This document shows, one piece after another, positions 51,437 through 62,198 of a DNA stretch of 64,000 nt. The first letter of the stretch is position 1, and every line of letters starts with the position of its first letter. The stretch lies in assembly GCA_014281115.1 (NCBI GenBank), contig JACONQ010000003.1, positions 2,976,001 through 3,040,000 of the forward strand, read 5' to 3'. Origin of the DNA: Laburnicola sp. R22_1 (lineage: Eukaryota; Ascomycota; Dothideomycetes; Pleosporales; Didymosphaeriaceae). Position numbers and translations under genes: made by a program. The notes below the pieces were generated by a model that was not told where the DNA came from, searched no databases, and saw nothing but the letters and a program-made list of their open reading frames with translations.

Positions 51437-51535
51437 AGTGGTTGAGTTATCGCGTGTTGAAAATGATGAGATGGACGTGTTGGTGGGGTGGCTGGGGGCA
51501 CGAGCCCGGGCGGGGCACGAGCCAGGTCGGGACGG
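49668..51535 (-). mobile_element. Pogo-like transposon E9, left end missing
   Basis: The right end is at 51535 before TA 51536-51537, with GGGCACGAGCC at 51496 and 51513 (17-bp phase), then the conserved CCACCCCACCA-like and ACACGCGATAACTC-like subterminal stretches before the gene start. The left part is replaced by the retroelement fragment, so only one end is visible. Confidence 0.82.
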
Positions 51536-51537
51536 TA

Positions 51538-52156
51538 CCGTGTCCGTGTCCGTGCACTCACCTCTATTTTCTCAACCATGCCGCAGCGGCGCAGCACAAG
51601 CGACGCCATGGGATTACAAGAAGCCCTAGCCCAGAACGGCAACTGGAGGTTTTGGTAGGGAATTTCCGTGTGTATTCTCTACCCTACCTATGCATGTGCA
51701 TGTTCCCTATCCTTGAGAGCTCCCCACTGTGGCTGATCCCAATCGCGCCCTTTTTTTTACGTACTTTCGTTGTGCTTGCTGTTAAGTCTTATAATCTGTA
51801 AAAGGTTAGGTCGACTATAAACGGATATAAATGAATGAAAAAATATCCTGAGAAGGGAGTTGGGAAGCCTGAGTTTCCTCCCTAGGCCGCGGTTCGTATC
51901 GGCATGCTAACTTGTGGTTTAGCTGCTGTCTTTCTTCGCTAAGGTGAATTATGAAGAGTACAAGAGTGGGGTTGTGGCGTGTGTCATCTAGCCCACCAAT
52001 GACGCCCTTCGTTCCTGCGAACCGGCGATATGCGCACGCTGACATTCACGCAACCAGACGCCTCTACGTGGCCGCGTGAATGCTTCAACTTAGGAACCCA
52101 AACTCGAGTCGAGTGTGTCTATAAAGTCGCACGTTTCTGTTAGCGCGACCTCGTCC
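51538..52156 (+). promoter_or_regulatory. Upstream region of xanthine dehydrogenase
   Basis: About 620 bp between the E9 end and the XDH start codon, of normal base composition. CCAAT is at 51996-52000, a TATAAAT-like site near 51825, and TATAAAG at 52120-52126. No clear UaY-type (TCGG-N6-CCGA) or paired GATA site was found by eye. No gene is supported here. The promoter role is inferred from position only. Confidence 0.4.
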
Positions 52157-55100
52157 ATGGCGCTCCCCACACCTCCCAAAACGGCGGCCGTTGAGCCCCG
52201 CTCTTCCGCTGAAGCACTCGCTCCGCTCATACACTCGACGTACACGTCGCCCGACATTACCTGCTACGTCAATGGGCAGAAAACCGTCATCAGCAACGCG
52301 AATCCGCACTGGACGCTTCTGGATTATATCCGCGCGCAGCCGAATCTCAAGGGCACGAAGCTGGCATGTGGCGAGGGCGGGTGCGGTGCGTGTACGGTCG
52401 TGCTGCAGGTGCCAGACACGCAATCCGGAAAGCGAAGGATAAAGCACTTGGCTGTTAATGCCTGTTTGTTCCCGCTGGTGGCCGTCGACGGAAAACATGT
52501 CATCACTGTTGAAGGTATCGGCAGTGTGGACAAGCCGCATCCGCTGCAAGAGAGGATCGCGAAGATGCACGGTAGCCAGTGCGGGTTTTGCACGCCTGGA
52601 ATCGTCATGAGCCTTTATGCCATGGTCAGAAACGCGTACAACCCCAAGACGAAGAAGTTCACGCTGAGCGAGCGCGATATCGAGATGGAGGGTCATCTTG
52701 ATGGTAACTTGTGCCGATGCACGGGTTACAAGCCGATTCTCAACGCAGCGAAAACTTTCATCGTGGAAGACCTCCAGGGCCAACTAAATGAGGATTTGAA
52801 AGAGTTCGCAAGGGCAGATGATGGGAGGGAGGAGAAGGAGGTTGCGGATTTAGTACGCAATGGCTGTGTTGCTCCGTCAAAGGGTTCGTGTGCGCGACCA
52901 GGCGGTTGCTGCCGTGATGCGCCTTCAGATAGCAGCAGCTCCAACGAAAGCAAATCGCACGCTTCAACGCCCCCAACAGAAACAGCAAATTCGACTGACA
53001 GCGAAAACACCCCTGCAATCTTAAGCGCATCAAAAGCTCCAGAGCATGACTCAGCTGTCAGTGGCGCGACGTATGCGAAGCCGCTCAAGAGCAAGGAGAA
53101 AGAGAGCACCGGTCAAGAGACGAAGACTTCAACTTCACTAGAGACTGAAATCTCCAGCACGAAGAAGGGCATTCCTGTCGTCCAGTTCCAGGAATACGTC
53201 CCAGACACCGAACTCATCTTCCCATCCGCGCTCTGGAAGTACGGACCACAGCCTCTGTGCTACGGGAACGAGAAGAAGATCTGGCTCCGGCCCACAACGC
53301 TCGCTCAACTCGTAGAACTGAAAGACGCATATCCATACGCGAAGCTGGTCGGCGGTGCCAGTGAGGTTCAAGTCGAAGTGCGGTTCAAAAACTCGGATTT
53401 CGCAGTCTCCGTCTACGTTTCTGGTATTCCCGAGCTGAGGCATACCAAATTGCCGTCGGATGCAGAGCTCCAAACAGCCAGAGAGATCGTCATTTCTGCC
53501 AATACACCCCTCACGGAGCTGGAGGTTATCTGCAAAGAGATCTATGCAAAACTCGGAAAGCGTGCAATGGTCATGGAAGCGTTGCGCAAACAGCTCCGTT
53601 ACTTTGCGGGACGACAGATTCGTAACGTTGCGTCGCTTGCGGGCAATATCGCGACTGCATCACCTATTTCGGATACGAACCCTGTACTACTGGCTGCTGG
53701 TGCGACGCTCGAGGCGGTCAGCAAGTGTCAAGGAAGCGCTAATTTGCCTATGAACAAATTCTTCATTGCGTATCGCACTACGAGCCTGCCTCCGGATGCT
53801 GTCTTGAGTCGCATCCGGATACCGTTGCCCACACCTGGTGTGAAAGAAGTGTTGAAGGCGTACAAACAAGCCAAGAGAAAGGATGATGATATTGCTATTG
53901 TAACCGCTGCGTTTAAAGTAAGGCTGGATGATGAAGGCATTGTGGAAGAAGTGGCGCTTGTGTACGGCGGTATGGCACCTACGACTAAAGATTCTCTGAA
54001 AACGCAAGAGGCATTACGAGGAAAGCGATGGTTCCGTTCAGAGACTTTAGATATTGCTCTGACGGCTTTGCTTGAGGACTACAATCTTCCTTACGGCGTC
54101 CCAGGCGGAATGGCCGACTACCGTAAGACTGTTGCGCTCTCACTTTTCTTCCGCTTCTGGCACGAATCTTCGGCTGAACTTGGGCTCGGCGACGTCGATG
54201 GAGAAGTCATTGAGGAAATTCATCGCGCTATTTCCACTGGCACGCGTGACGATGTGAACCCATACCAACAGCGTGTAGTTGGGAAACAAATTCCACATCT
54301 CTCGGCTCTCAAGCAGTGTACTGGCGAAGCAGAGTACATTGATGATATGCCTCGCTTTGAGCGTGAGCTATACGGTGGTTTGGTCCTTTCCTCAAAGGCT
54401 CATGCCAAGCTTCTCAGTGTAGACTGGGAACCCGCACTCGCTATGCCTGGTGTGGTCGGATACATCGACAAGAATTGCCTTGCAAAGGAGCAGAATATCT
54501 GGGGCTCTATAAAAAAGGATGAACCTTTTTTTGCTGACGGAGAAGTCCGTCATCACGGACAGGTCATCGGTATGGTGTATGCCGAGACCGCGCTTCAAGC
54601 TCAAGCGGCCGCAAGGGCGGTTAACATAGAGTATGAAGCCCTACCAGTCATCTTGACCATTGACGAGGCTATCGAAGCCAACAGCTTCTTCGCGCATGGC
54701 AAGGTGTTAAAGAAAGGTCTCGCTGTCCAGGACAAGATGGACAAGGCATTTGCCCAGTGCGCTAAGATTTTCGAAGGGCAAACGAGGCTCGGAGGACAAG
54801 AACACTTTTACCTTGAAACTAACGCTGCGCTTGTGATTCCGTCTGGCGAAGACGGCTGCATGGAGGTGTGGTCATCAACGCAGAACACGATGGAGACCCA
54901 AGAGTTCGTCTCGGCTGTGACTGGCGTCCCCAGCAACCGCATCAACGCCCGCGTGAAGCGCATGGGTGGAGGTTTCGGAGGAAAGGAATCCCGCAGTGTT
55001 CCGTTCGCCTGCTACCTCGCCATCGCGGCAAAGAAAGAGAAGAGGCCCATGCGATTGATGCTCAACCGTGACGAGGATATGCTCCTCAGTGGCCAGAGAC

Positions 55101-56678
55101 ATCCTGTTCAGGCGCGCTGGAAGGTTGGTGTGTCGAAGGATGGCATGCTGCTTGCTATGGACGCGGACGTGTATGCCAACGCTGGGTTCTCGCAGGACAT
55201 GAGTGGTGCCGTCATGGATCGATGTCTTACTCATTTCGATAATTGTTACGAATGCCCCAACGTGTTCATTCGAGGCCACGTCTGCAAGACCAATACTCAC
55301 AGCAACACCGCATTTCGTGGGTTTGGCGCACCGCAGGGCATGTTCTTCGCCGAAACCATGATGTACAACATTGCAGACGGTCTCGGTATGGATATCGACG
55401 AGCTGCGGTTGATGAACCTGTACAAGATTGGCGAGCACACCCCGTTTTTCCAGCGTATAGATGAAGATTGGCACGTGCCATTGCTTTTGGAGCAGCTGCG
55501 GCGTTCAGCCGATTACGAGAAGCGCAAGAAGGCGGTCGAAGATTTCAACGCGAAGAGCCGTTGGAGGAAGCGCGGTATATGCCTTGTCCCCACCAAGTTC
55601 GGTCTCAGCTTTGCCACCGCCCTGCACCTCAACCAAGCTAGTGCGTACGTACAGATCTACCACGATGGCAGCGTGTTATTGCACCATGGAGGAACGGAGA
55701 TGGGCCAGGGTCTCTATACAAAGATGTGTCAAATTGCCGCCCAGGAGCTTGGTACGCCGCTCGATGCAATCTTCACGCAGGACAGCTCGACATACCAGAT
55801 TGCGAATGCTTCGCCCACAGCGGCGTCGTCTGGGTCCGATCTCAACGGCATGGCCGTCAAGAATGCCTGCGACCAATTGAACGAGCGCTTGCAGCCGTAT
55901 CGCGAGAAGCTGGGAAAGGACGCCCCGCTCAAAGAACTCGCGCACGCCGCCTACCTCGACCGCGTCAACCTAGCAGCCAACGGCTTCTGGAAGATGCCAC
56001 GCATAGGCTACCAATGGGGGAACTGCGACCTCAAGACAGTGAAGCCCATGTACTACTACTTCACCCAAGGCACCGGCTGCTCAGAAGTCGAAGTCGACCT
56101 CCTAACCGGCGATTCCACCGTGTTAAGGACAGATTTGATGATGGTAAGCTAGCCATGGTCCTATCCTTCTCGTAAGGGGTATGCTAACTGTTAAGTAGGA
56201 CGTCGGCAACTCCATCAATCCCGCCATCGACTACGGCCAAATCGAAGGCGCCTTCATCCAAGGCCAAGGCCTCTTCACAATCGAGGAATCCCTCTGGACG
56301 CGCGACGGACAACTCTTCACCCGTGGCCCTGGCACATACAAGATCCCTGGCTTTGGCGACATCCCGCAAGTCTTCAAGGTGAGTCTGCTGCGGCACGACA
56401 ACGACGGCAAACCACTGTCCTGGAATCATCTGCGCAGTGTGCAGAGTAGCAAGGGCATTGGTGAGCCGCCGCTGTTTTTGGGCGCTACGGTGTTCTTTGC
56501 ACTGAGGGAGGCGGTCAAGGCGGCGCGGAGGATGAATGGGCTGGGAGAGGGCGCGTGGCAGTTGGATAGTCCGGCGACGCCGGAGAGGCTGAGGTTGGCG
56601 GTTGGGGATGATTTGGTGAGGAGGGCGGCGGTTAGGCGTGGGGAGGGCGAGACGGGGTTTTTTGTTGCGGTGGCGTAG
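52157..56678 (+). CDS. Xanthine dehydrogenase (molybdopterin-dependent), two exons
   Basis: Exons 52157-56143 and 56199-56678 encode 1488 aa. The enzyme oxidises hypoxanthine and xanthine to uric acid in purine catabolism (hxA in Aspergillus). The 2Fe-2S domains hold C71, C76, C79, C103 and then C142, C145, C186, C188. The FAD domain is about 375-560. The molybdenum domain has GGGFGGKE (937-944), R1054 in RGFGAPQG, EMGQG at 1181 and catalytic E1418 in KGIGEPP. All key residues are present, with no stop. The start is ATG 52157; the 14 in-frame codons before it begin with GTG and lack an ATG. It is longer than the usual 1330-1365 aa, mainly through a Ser/Thr/Lys-rich linker at about 220-340 between the Fe-S and FAD parts. 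It is the only intact gene in the window. Confidence 0.95.
56144..56198 (+). other. Intron of xanthine dehydrogenase
   Basis: 55 bp, GTAAGC donor, GCTAAC branch-like site at 56183-56188, TAG acceptor, phase 0. Splicing joins the frame at D-V-G-N-S, a conserved block in the molybdenum domain. Confidence 0.9.
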
Positions 56679-57059
56679 AGGTGGTTGTAGGTAGGCGTTT
56701 TGAATGGTTTGGTTTGGTATTGCTTTCATGTTGTACCGACGTTGACATAGAAAAGAAAGACGCGCCACGGTTCGAAGGAAGTCTCTGTGGAGCGTGCCAG
56801 GGCTCTCGTGCCCGCCTCGTGTCGCACGAGAGCCACATCGTTTGTGGCAGGCTTGAGGCTAGAGCGACGCTACGATGTCAAAAGCGGGGATCTCGCCGTC
56901 GACAGTGAATGTAGAACATCTGACATGGATTGAGATCCTTCGTTAGGCAAGCCACCGGAGTCTCCGCCTTTTCCTAAGGTAGATAAGCGTTATGGCACAA
57001 CACATCATTTGGATAAATGCAGTTGAAAAGACGTCAGTAGTTGTTGCCTTGTTTTTCTT
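56679..57059. other. Spacer after XDH with a GC-rich hairpin
   Basis: No gene is supported. A perfect 11-bp inverted repeat GGCTCTCGTGC / GCACGAGAGCC with a 12-nt loop lies at 56801-56834. The right part may hold the lost first exon of the pseudogene that follows. Confidence 0.6.
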
Positions 57060-58175
57060 AACTCGCTCCAACCCTTCATCATCTCCAACGTCCCCATCGC
57101 AAAAGAAGAAACCAGCCTCTTCATCAAATGCCACGACCGACTCTTCTCGCACGTCACCGTAGTAGACGAGTCCAACCGCGAGCTCTTCCTCGGCGGAGGC
57201 GCCGGCCCAAAGTAGTCCTGATCCTGGCGTCGCCAAGTAAAAGACACCTTAGGGGAACCTATCTTTGAGTTGCGGTATTATAATGCGGGAATAAAGAACC
57301 TTTGGACAGTGGAAAGCCCAACCGGGCAGAGTATTGCGTAATTAAAGTATGTAAGGCTTATAAGTACTAGTTATTAAACAAACCTAAATATAGTTATTAC
57401 TACCTAGAAGAGAGACAAGGATGCAGTGTTGCAGGTTTGGCAGAAAGATAAGAGCGCGATTATGACGGAGGTGTTTTATAAAGGCGCTCAGGTTGCGCAG
57501 GCGCAGCTGCAGGAGTCAAATGATGTTACTGATTTGAGTTGGCTGGATCCAGTGTGTCCAACAGTTAGTTACTGACCGTTTTTTGGCCTTTTTCAAGTGA
57601 ACACTGCCGTCACGTGGCTACTAACTGTACTGTCGACTAGGGGTGTTACACTAGTTACTGTCACCTAATAGTAACTGCTATTATATGCCTACTAACTATA
57701 CTATTAGGGGCAGTAACTACAGTAAGTACACAGTACCTTCCTATAATAGCTAGCGTTCACATGTTAATTCACGTGTTAATTCACGTATTAACTTACATAT
57801 TAACTATTTATAGGCAACTAGGCACCTCCTACCTAGGTGGGCACCTAGGCGCCTCCTAGACTCACTTACACGTTAATTCACACATTAATTTATACGTATT
57901 ACCTAATTAGGCAAGTTTAACAGTCTTACTGCGGTTACTAGCATGTTACTATACAGTCGGTCACTGCCCTAACATGCCTAACTACTGTACTGTCCACTAA
58001 CAGTAAGTGAACACTTAGTGACCGGCCGTAAGACTGACTATTGGACACACTGGCTGGATCGGAGTTTGTGGAGAGTGAGGATTGCTGGGGGGTGGATCCT
58101 GCTATTGTAAGTCTTGGGACTGTTATAGCTGGTGAAGAGGTTAGAGCTGACGCGGGACTTAGATGTTGGTTATAG
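57060..58175 (+). pseudogene. LURP-one-related / tubby C-terminal-like protein, decayed
   Basis: The exon at 57060-57350 reads PFIISNVPIAKEETSLFIK, DRLFSHVTVVDESNRELF and SWRRQVKDTLGEPIFELRYY, the pattern of LOR-family proteins (beta-barrel, tubby-like fold). Stops fall in the conserved W-S-W region (TAG then TGA, both explicable from TGG) and near the exon end (TAA). An intron at 57351-57407 (GTAAGG to TAG) precedes KRDKDAVLQVWQKDKSAIMTEVF. A MITE (57550-58052) splits the exon. The tail then shows a one-base shift within a G run near 58086-58092, after which VDPAIVSLGTVIAGEEV matches the family's C-terminal strand. The first exon is not identified. Family recognition is by motif memory. Confidence 0.72.
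57550..58052. mobile_element. hAT-type MITE, 503 bp
   Basis: Imperfect inverted ends CAGTGTGTCCAACAGT / CAGTGTGTCCAATAGT with an exact 8-bp duplication GCTGGATC (57542-57549 and 58053-58060), the target length of hAT elements. There is no coding capacity. It contains four 12-bp units of ACRTRTTAAYTY type at 57759-57806 and two related units at 57868-57891. Confidence 0.88.
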
Positions 58176-59024
58176 CTCTCTGTTGTGCTAAGATGCATAA
58201 TGTGTGGAGACAATAGAATGTACGACGTATGGCCTCGGAGATGGGTCCATAATACGAAAGTCCCTTATTCACTCTGCGGGAGGACCGTACGAGTCTGGCC
58301 TGTGTCTTTAGTTTCTCTTAGGTTAATGCATGCTATTAACATGCCTTTGTCACTTATTAATATTTTTGCCATGTTTAGTCGCGCCATCTATATGTTTGCA
58401 AAAAAAAAAAAAAATCCCGCCCCTCCTTACCGACAAACATGTTGGTCGTCACACTTGTTTGTATGGATGAGCGCGTCTCTAAACACAGTGCCGAGCCTGG
58501 GATTCCACTTGCTGGAGCCCTATATTGTCCATCACAGCTTCAACACAAAACAACAATATTAAAACAAAGGACGCGCGAAAGGAAAAAAGCGAAAGGAAAA
58601 AAAACCGGCAGTGTTGGTACCTGTAGCGGCATGGTGGCAAAGACTTGATCGTCAGGCTAGGCTTAGACTTCGACAGGGCTTTTGTTGCTGATGATTGCTC
58701 TGACTCGGCGCTAACATCTCTACAGAAATTCCGATCGCTTAAATAGAAGGCCTTGCCATGCCGCCTAAACTTCCAAGCTAATTAGTGACATTCTTGGTCT
58801 GATTGTGGAGCTGTCTTTTTGGTTTGTTGCTATAGGAACGAGTTCTAAGATATTCCTTATAGGCGGATCGTCCAACCCGGCTCCTTTATTAATCTTTTAT
58901 TCTACTTTCAAGAATAGCAACGTTTACTAATAGCACACTGGTGCTAGAGGATAGCAAATGTTATGTTAACCTGGCTAATCTAATGGTTAAGGTTAAATAC
59001 CTTAAGCCTTAGTATCTGTATAGA
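58176..59024. other. Intergenic region, no supported gene
   Basis: It contains a poly-A run at about 58399-58413 and short open frames (for example 58185-58562) with no recognisable domain and poor composition. The right half grows more AT-rich. Confidence 0.55.
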
Positions 59025-59741
59025 GTGACGGAGTCCTTCTTTAGTGGAAACACAGCCTGTTTAGGGCTCCTTCTAGACGGAACTGTGCTCAAATACGTAC
59101 GCGATAGGGACAACCGCTACGCGCTTAACAGTCTTAATATCGAATATTCGATTCTTTTAGCACTAGGGCAGCACGACAGAATTGTTAACTGTCTAGGCAA
59201 ATATAAATACAGAATTCTTCTTTAATAGGCCCTTAATGGCGATATCCGTAGCTGTATGTTGAAATATGAGCACAATATCCCTCTACAACTTTGGCAAAAA
59301 TAGACGACGCAAGCAGAGGAGGCGCTCGTATTCATCTACTCCAAAGGCGTTATTCACTGCGACGTCCACCCAAACAACTTCCTCCTAGACAAACAACTTA
59401 ACGTCAAACTCTGCAATTTCGCTGGATCGTTATTTGGGAGTTTAGATGGTAGAGCTATGGAAAGCACATAATTCTTCCTCCTAAGAGACTAGTGGGACCC
59501 TCCTAATATAAAGACTAACCTTTTCGTATTTGGTTTAGTTATGTACTATATTATAGCTAGTCACAAGCTGTATATGCACCTGTTAGACGACAAGGTTGCG
59601 GTAAAATTTGAACGGAAGGAAATTCCAGATGTCGAGGGATTGAAATGTGGGAGTGCGATTAAGGGCTGTTGGACAGGAGACTTCAGGCGTGCAGAAGATG
59701 TGCTGAAAGCTATTCTGGAGGATAGTCTTGTGGAGACCTAG
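59025..59741 (+). pseudogene. Fungal protein kinase-like gene, nonsense-mutated
   Basis: A 239-codon frame without indels shows a kinase order. A VLKYV lysine segment (about 59080) comes first, then an IEYSILLALG alpha-C-like helix (about 59140). The catalytic loop is HCDVHPNNFLLD (about 59355-59390). KLCNFAGS stands in the DFG position (about 59405-59428). Then comes a LFVFGLVMYYI helix, and a C-terminal IPDVEGLKCGSAIKGCW block (about 59618-59675). Five stops interrupt it: TAA/TAG at 59223-59228, TAG near 59306, TAA near 59469 and TAG near 59490. The expected D of DFG is N, so catalysis would be lost even if it were read. No ATG is seen at the start. The 3' end overlaps the opposite pseudogene by about 30 bp. 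Confidence 0.72.
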
Positions 59742-62198
59742 GTCTTTCCGCACCGCCCTGTAGAGCATTTCCCGGCTCTGCACCCACTTTATCTGGCTCA
59801 GATTCAGCTCTTCCTGGCGTAGCGGATGGCAAAGGAGACGCAGACGTTTGGGGGGGAAGTGGTGCTGAAGGCGACGTAGAGCGTTGTTGGCGTGACTCAG
59901 ATACAGATACCGCAGGGTTCGCCATAGATTCTAGATCTATACGATAGCCAACTCTTGATATCATTCGACTCATTCGCTGGCGATTAGCACGACGGATGCG
60001 CCACCAGATTCGTAGCCTGTTGAGCGGAGAATGCGATCTGAAGATCAGAAAGGCGATGCACAGAGCAAGAAGAATGATGGCTAGACTAATAGGCACTAGA
60101 AAGTAGCAAGTCAGCTTATGCGTGGCGAATTAAAGCAGAGAATTCATACTTCCAACTTTCCACAGGTCCTATGTTGAAGGGTTACTGTCATTGCCGGTGA
60201 TCTCGGACACGTTTTGACCATAGTAAGACGTGAAGAAGGAAAGTGGGAGCTTCAGATAGTTATATTAGGTACGCCATTTGCCACTCACAGGGCCTGGTGC
60301 AACACTTACAAAAATTACAGTGACGGTGGTAAAGAGCATAACTGCGCGACCTTGCTGGGCCGTTAATCGGGCTTCTAAGAGCGTTGCCGACTTTTGTTTC
60401 AAATCTAGAAGTTAGAGCACCTGTGAATTAATAGACTTAGAAACGAGACATTGGATACAAGAATGTTTATCGCTAGGCATACCATGTTATAAGTTCTCTC
60501 TGCTTCTCCAATCATCCTCCTCACGTTGACTCGGGCGGTGGATAGAATCTGCTTGGTCGCCCTGAATTTATCCTCTTCTTCTGGTCCAAAGATTAGTGCA
60601 CCTGCTATACCGACAACAATAGCCAATTGCTTGTCCATAAGATTATCGATCATCTTCAGTTCGTCGTTGATGTCCGCCACGTCCTGAAGAAGCGCAAAGT
60701 CTTGTTGATCGTTAAACGATGGCGTGCCTTCAGCTGAGCTTCGCTGGAACTTTTGAAAGAGTGTTATCTGATCAGTTTCCTAGAACTAATTAGCTTAAAT
60801 TTTTTGTCTTAAAGGATTGTTGGCGCATGGTATGGTTTAGTTTGGTTACACTGGTTATGAAATATGCAAAGACATTATATTATACTACATGCACTTACCT
60901 TTTTGCTCGTGGCTTGTTGGTAGATCCCAATGGGATCGAGAAACTTTTGGTTTCTTGGGGTGATGAGATGAGTAACTGCTTGGCGCACTATCAATGCGGA
61001 AAGGTCCGGCGGCGATTTACAGTGAATTAATTCTTTGCTGATGCAATTGTATAGATAGTGAAACTCCGGATCATGATACTGGGTGTTGTGCGACGGAAAA
61101 CAAGTAAGAACTGTTTCTATTAAGGGTAATTAGCATAGACAGAAATGAACCTGCGCAGGACTCACCAGCATCTACAACCCAACACCAGAGTTGATCAACC
61201 ATAACGAGTCGACTTGTCGCGTCAGCCTTTCGTACCTCTTCGTAGTTGGACATTGTTGAGGTCCACTTAGAGACAGTTTGATCTGTATCTCTCTCTGTCG
61301 TATCCCTTAAAAATGGGTACTTGAACTGATCTAGAGTCCTCCTGGGATGTAGCTTCCTCATGTCTCTTTGCACAGACAAGAAAGTTGAATCGGTATCGGT
61401 ATCGCGACCACTTTTACGACCATCAAGCTCGAGAGGCCATTCACGATCATTGTAAACCTCATATAGAGTGCAGTACTCATTGCACGTTTCCCCATTCATG
61501 TATGGAAGCTATAGGCGAAAAAATTCAGTCTTAACTCTGTTGGGAGCAAATCGTACATACATATAGTGTTGATAAGGGGTGCATATCTTGGGTCTCCGCA
61601 GACCTGGCCGGGAGAAAAGCAGGTAGCATGTGTGTCGCATGAACAGGTGGTAGACGGTTTCCCGATAATTCGGGGCGGAGCATGTGCGTCCACAATTCCT
61701 CATCAAGGCGACAGGCTCCTCCATTGTATGCTGCAAAGAATGACTAGAATTGGACGGTATTAATCGCATATATCTGACGCTGACCTCCACGGAAACCTGA
61801 CTTACCTCTACCCAGCGCATATGGTTTGCGGGGATATGAAACCACTTGAGGAACAATGGTTTTGCAGAACTGTTGCTGCTTTCAGCAGCTAAACGCTCCC
61901 TCCGGATGAGAGTGCGTTCCTCGCGGATGAGAGCTTCAAGTTCTTTACGATCTCTCTTATCCAGAATCCCTTCTCGACGCTCAGGCTCTCGTTGGCGCTC
62001 GCGATTCTGATCCAGCTGTGCTGTGGTATCGTCGTGAAATGTGGGGGATTTGAGAAAGTCGTCCAATTTCATGACCATAGGGCGATCTTGATAGATATCG
62101 TGTATCCAAATTTGGAAGCCTGGTGGGTAGTCGTCACCCAATGGACTACGCCTCGAAGATGACGTCCTAAATACAACATCAGGAACAGCAATGGAAAT
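59710..62198 (-). pseudogene. CorA-like (Mg2+ transporter superfamily) membrane protein gene, probably broken
   Basis: Exon-like blocks in minus order: 62198-61806, 61730-61166, 61110-60899, 60767-60483, 60404-60310, 60249-60150, 60095-59710. Landmarks are HPRRTLDQFKYPFLRDTTERD and MVDQLWCWVVDA (cytoplasmic domain of fungal CorA-like proteins), helices with EAERTYNM and ARLTAQQGRAVMLFTT, then membrane segments LPLSFFTSYYGQN and PISLAIILLALCIAFLIF, and a Pro/Ser-rich tail. The usual GMN motif reads GQN. Problems are a stop and a frame change inside the 61730-61166 exon, a TAG before DLWKVG, and a phase conflict at the 60482-60405 intron. The 62141 frame begins at TTG, so the true first exon is unresolved. 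It could be a gene with unusual splicing, but decay is likelier. Confidence 0.65.

Noticed and set aside
51538..51560. E5-family end beside E9
   Set aside because: Only about 15 bp (TGTCCGTGCACTCA) match the E5 terminus and no paired box follows, so it is either a tiny remnant or chance.
51187..51801. Open frames on both strands around the E9 end and XDH upstream region
   Set aside because: They overlap the E9 terminus and gene start, no domain is seen, and composition follows the inverted repeat.
52115..52156. Upstream start for XDH at 52115
   Set aside because: The codon is GTG. The first in-frame ATG is 52157, which is used as the start.
52085..52783. Long open frames antisense to the XDH gene (also 52726-53109, 53138-53473, 53687-54007, 54875-55474)
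   Set aside because: They lie opposite a conserved coding exon, have no domain and reflect its codon bias.
56943..57247. Minus-strand frames of 80-97 codons
   Set aside because: Antisense to the LOR-like exon, whose plus-strand reading is clearly family-like.
58185..58648. Plus-strand frames of 69-125 codons
   Set aside because: They include a poly-A run, have no recognisable domain and are not conserved by eye.
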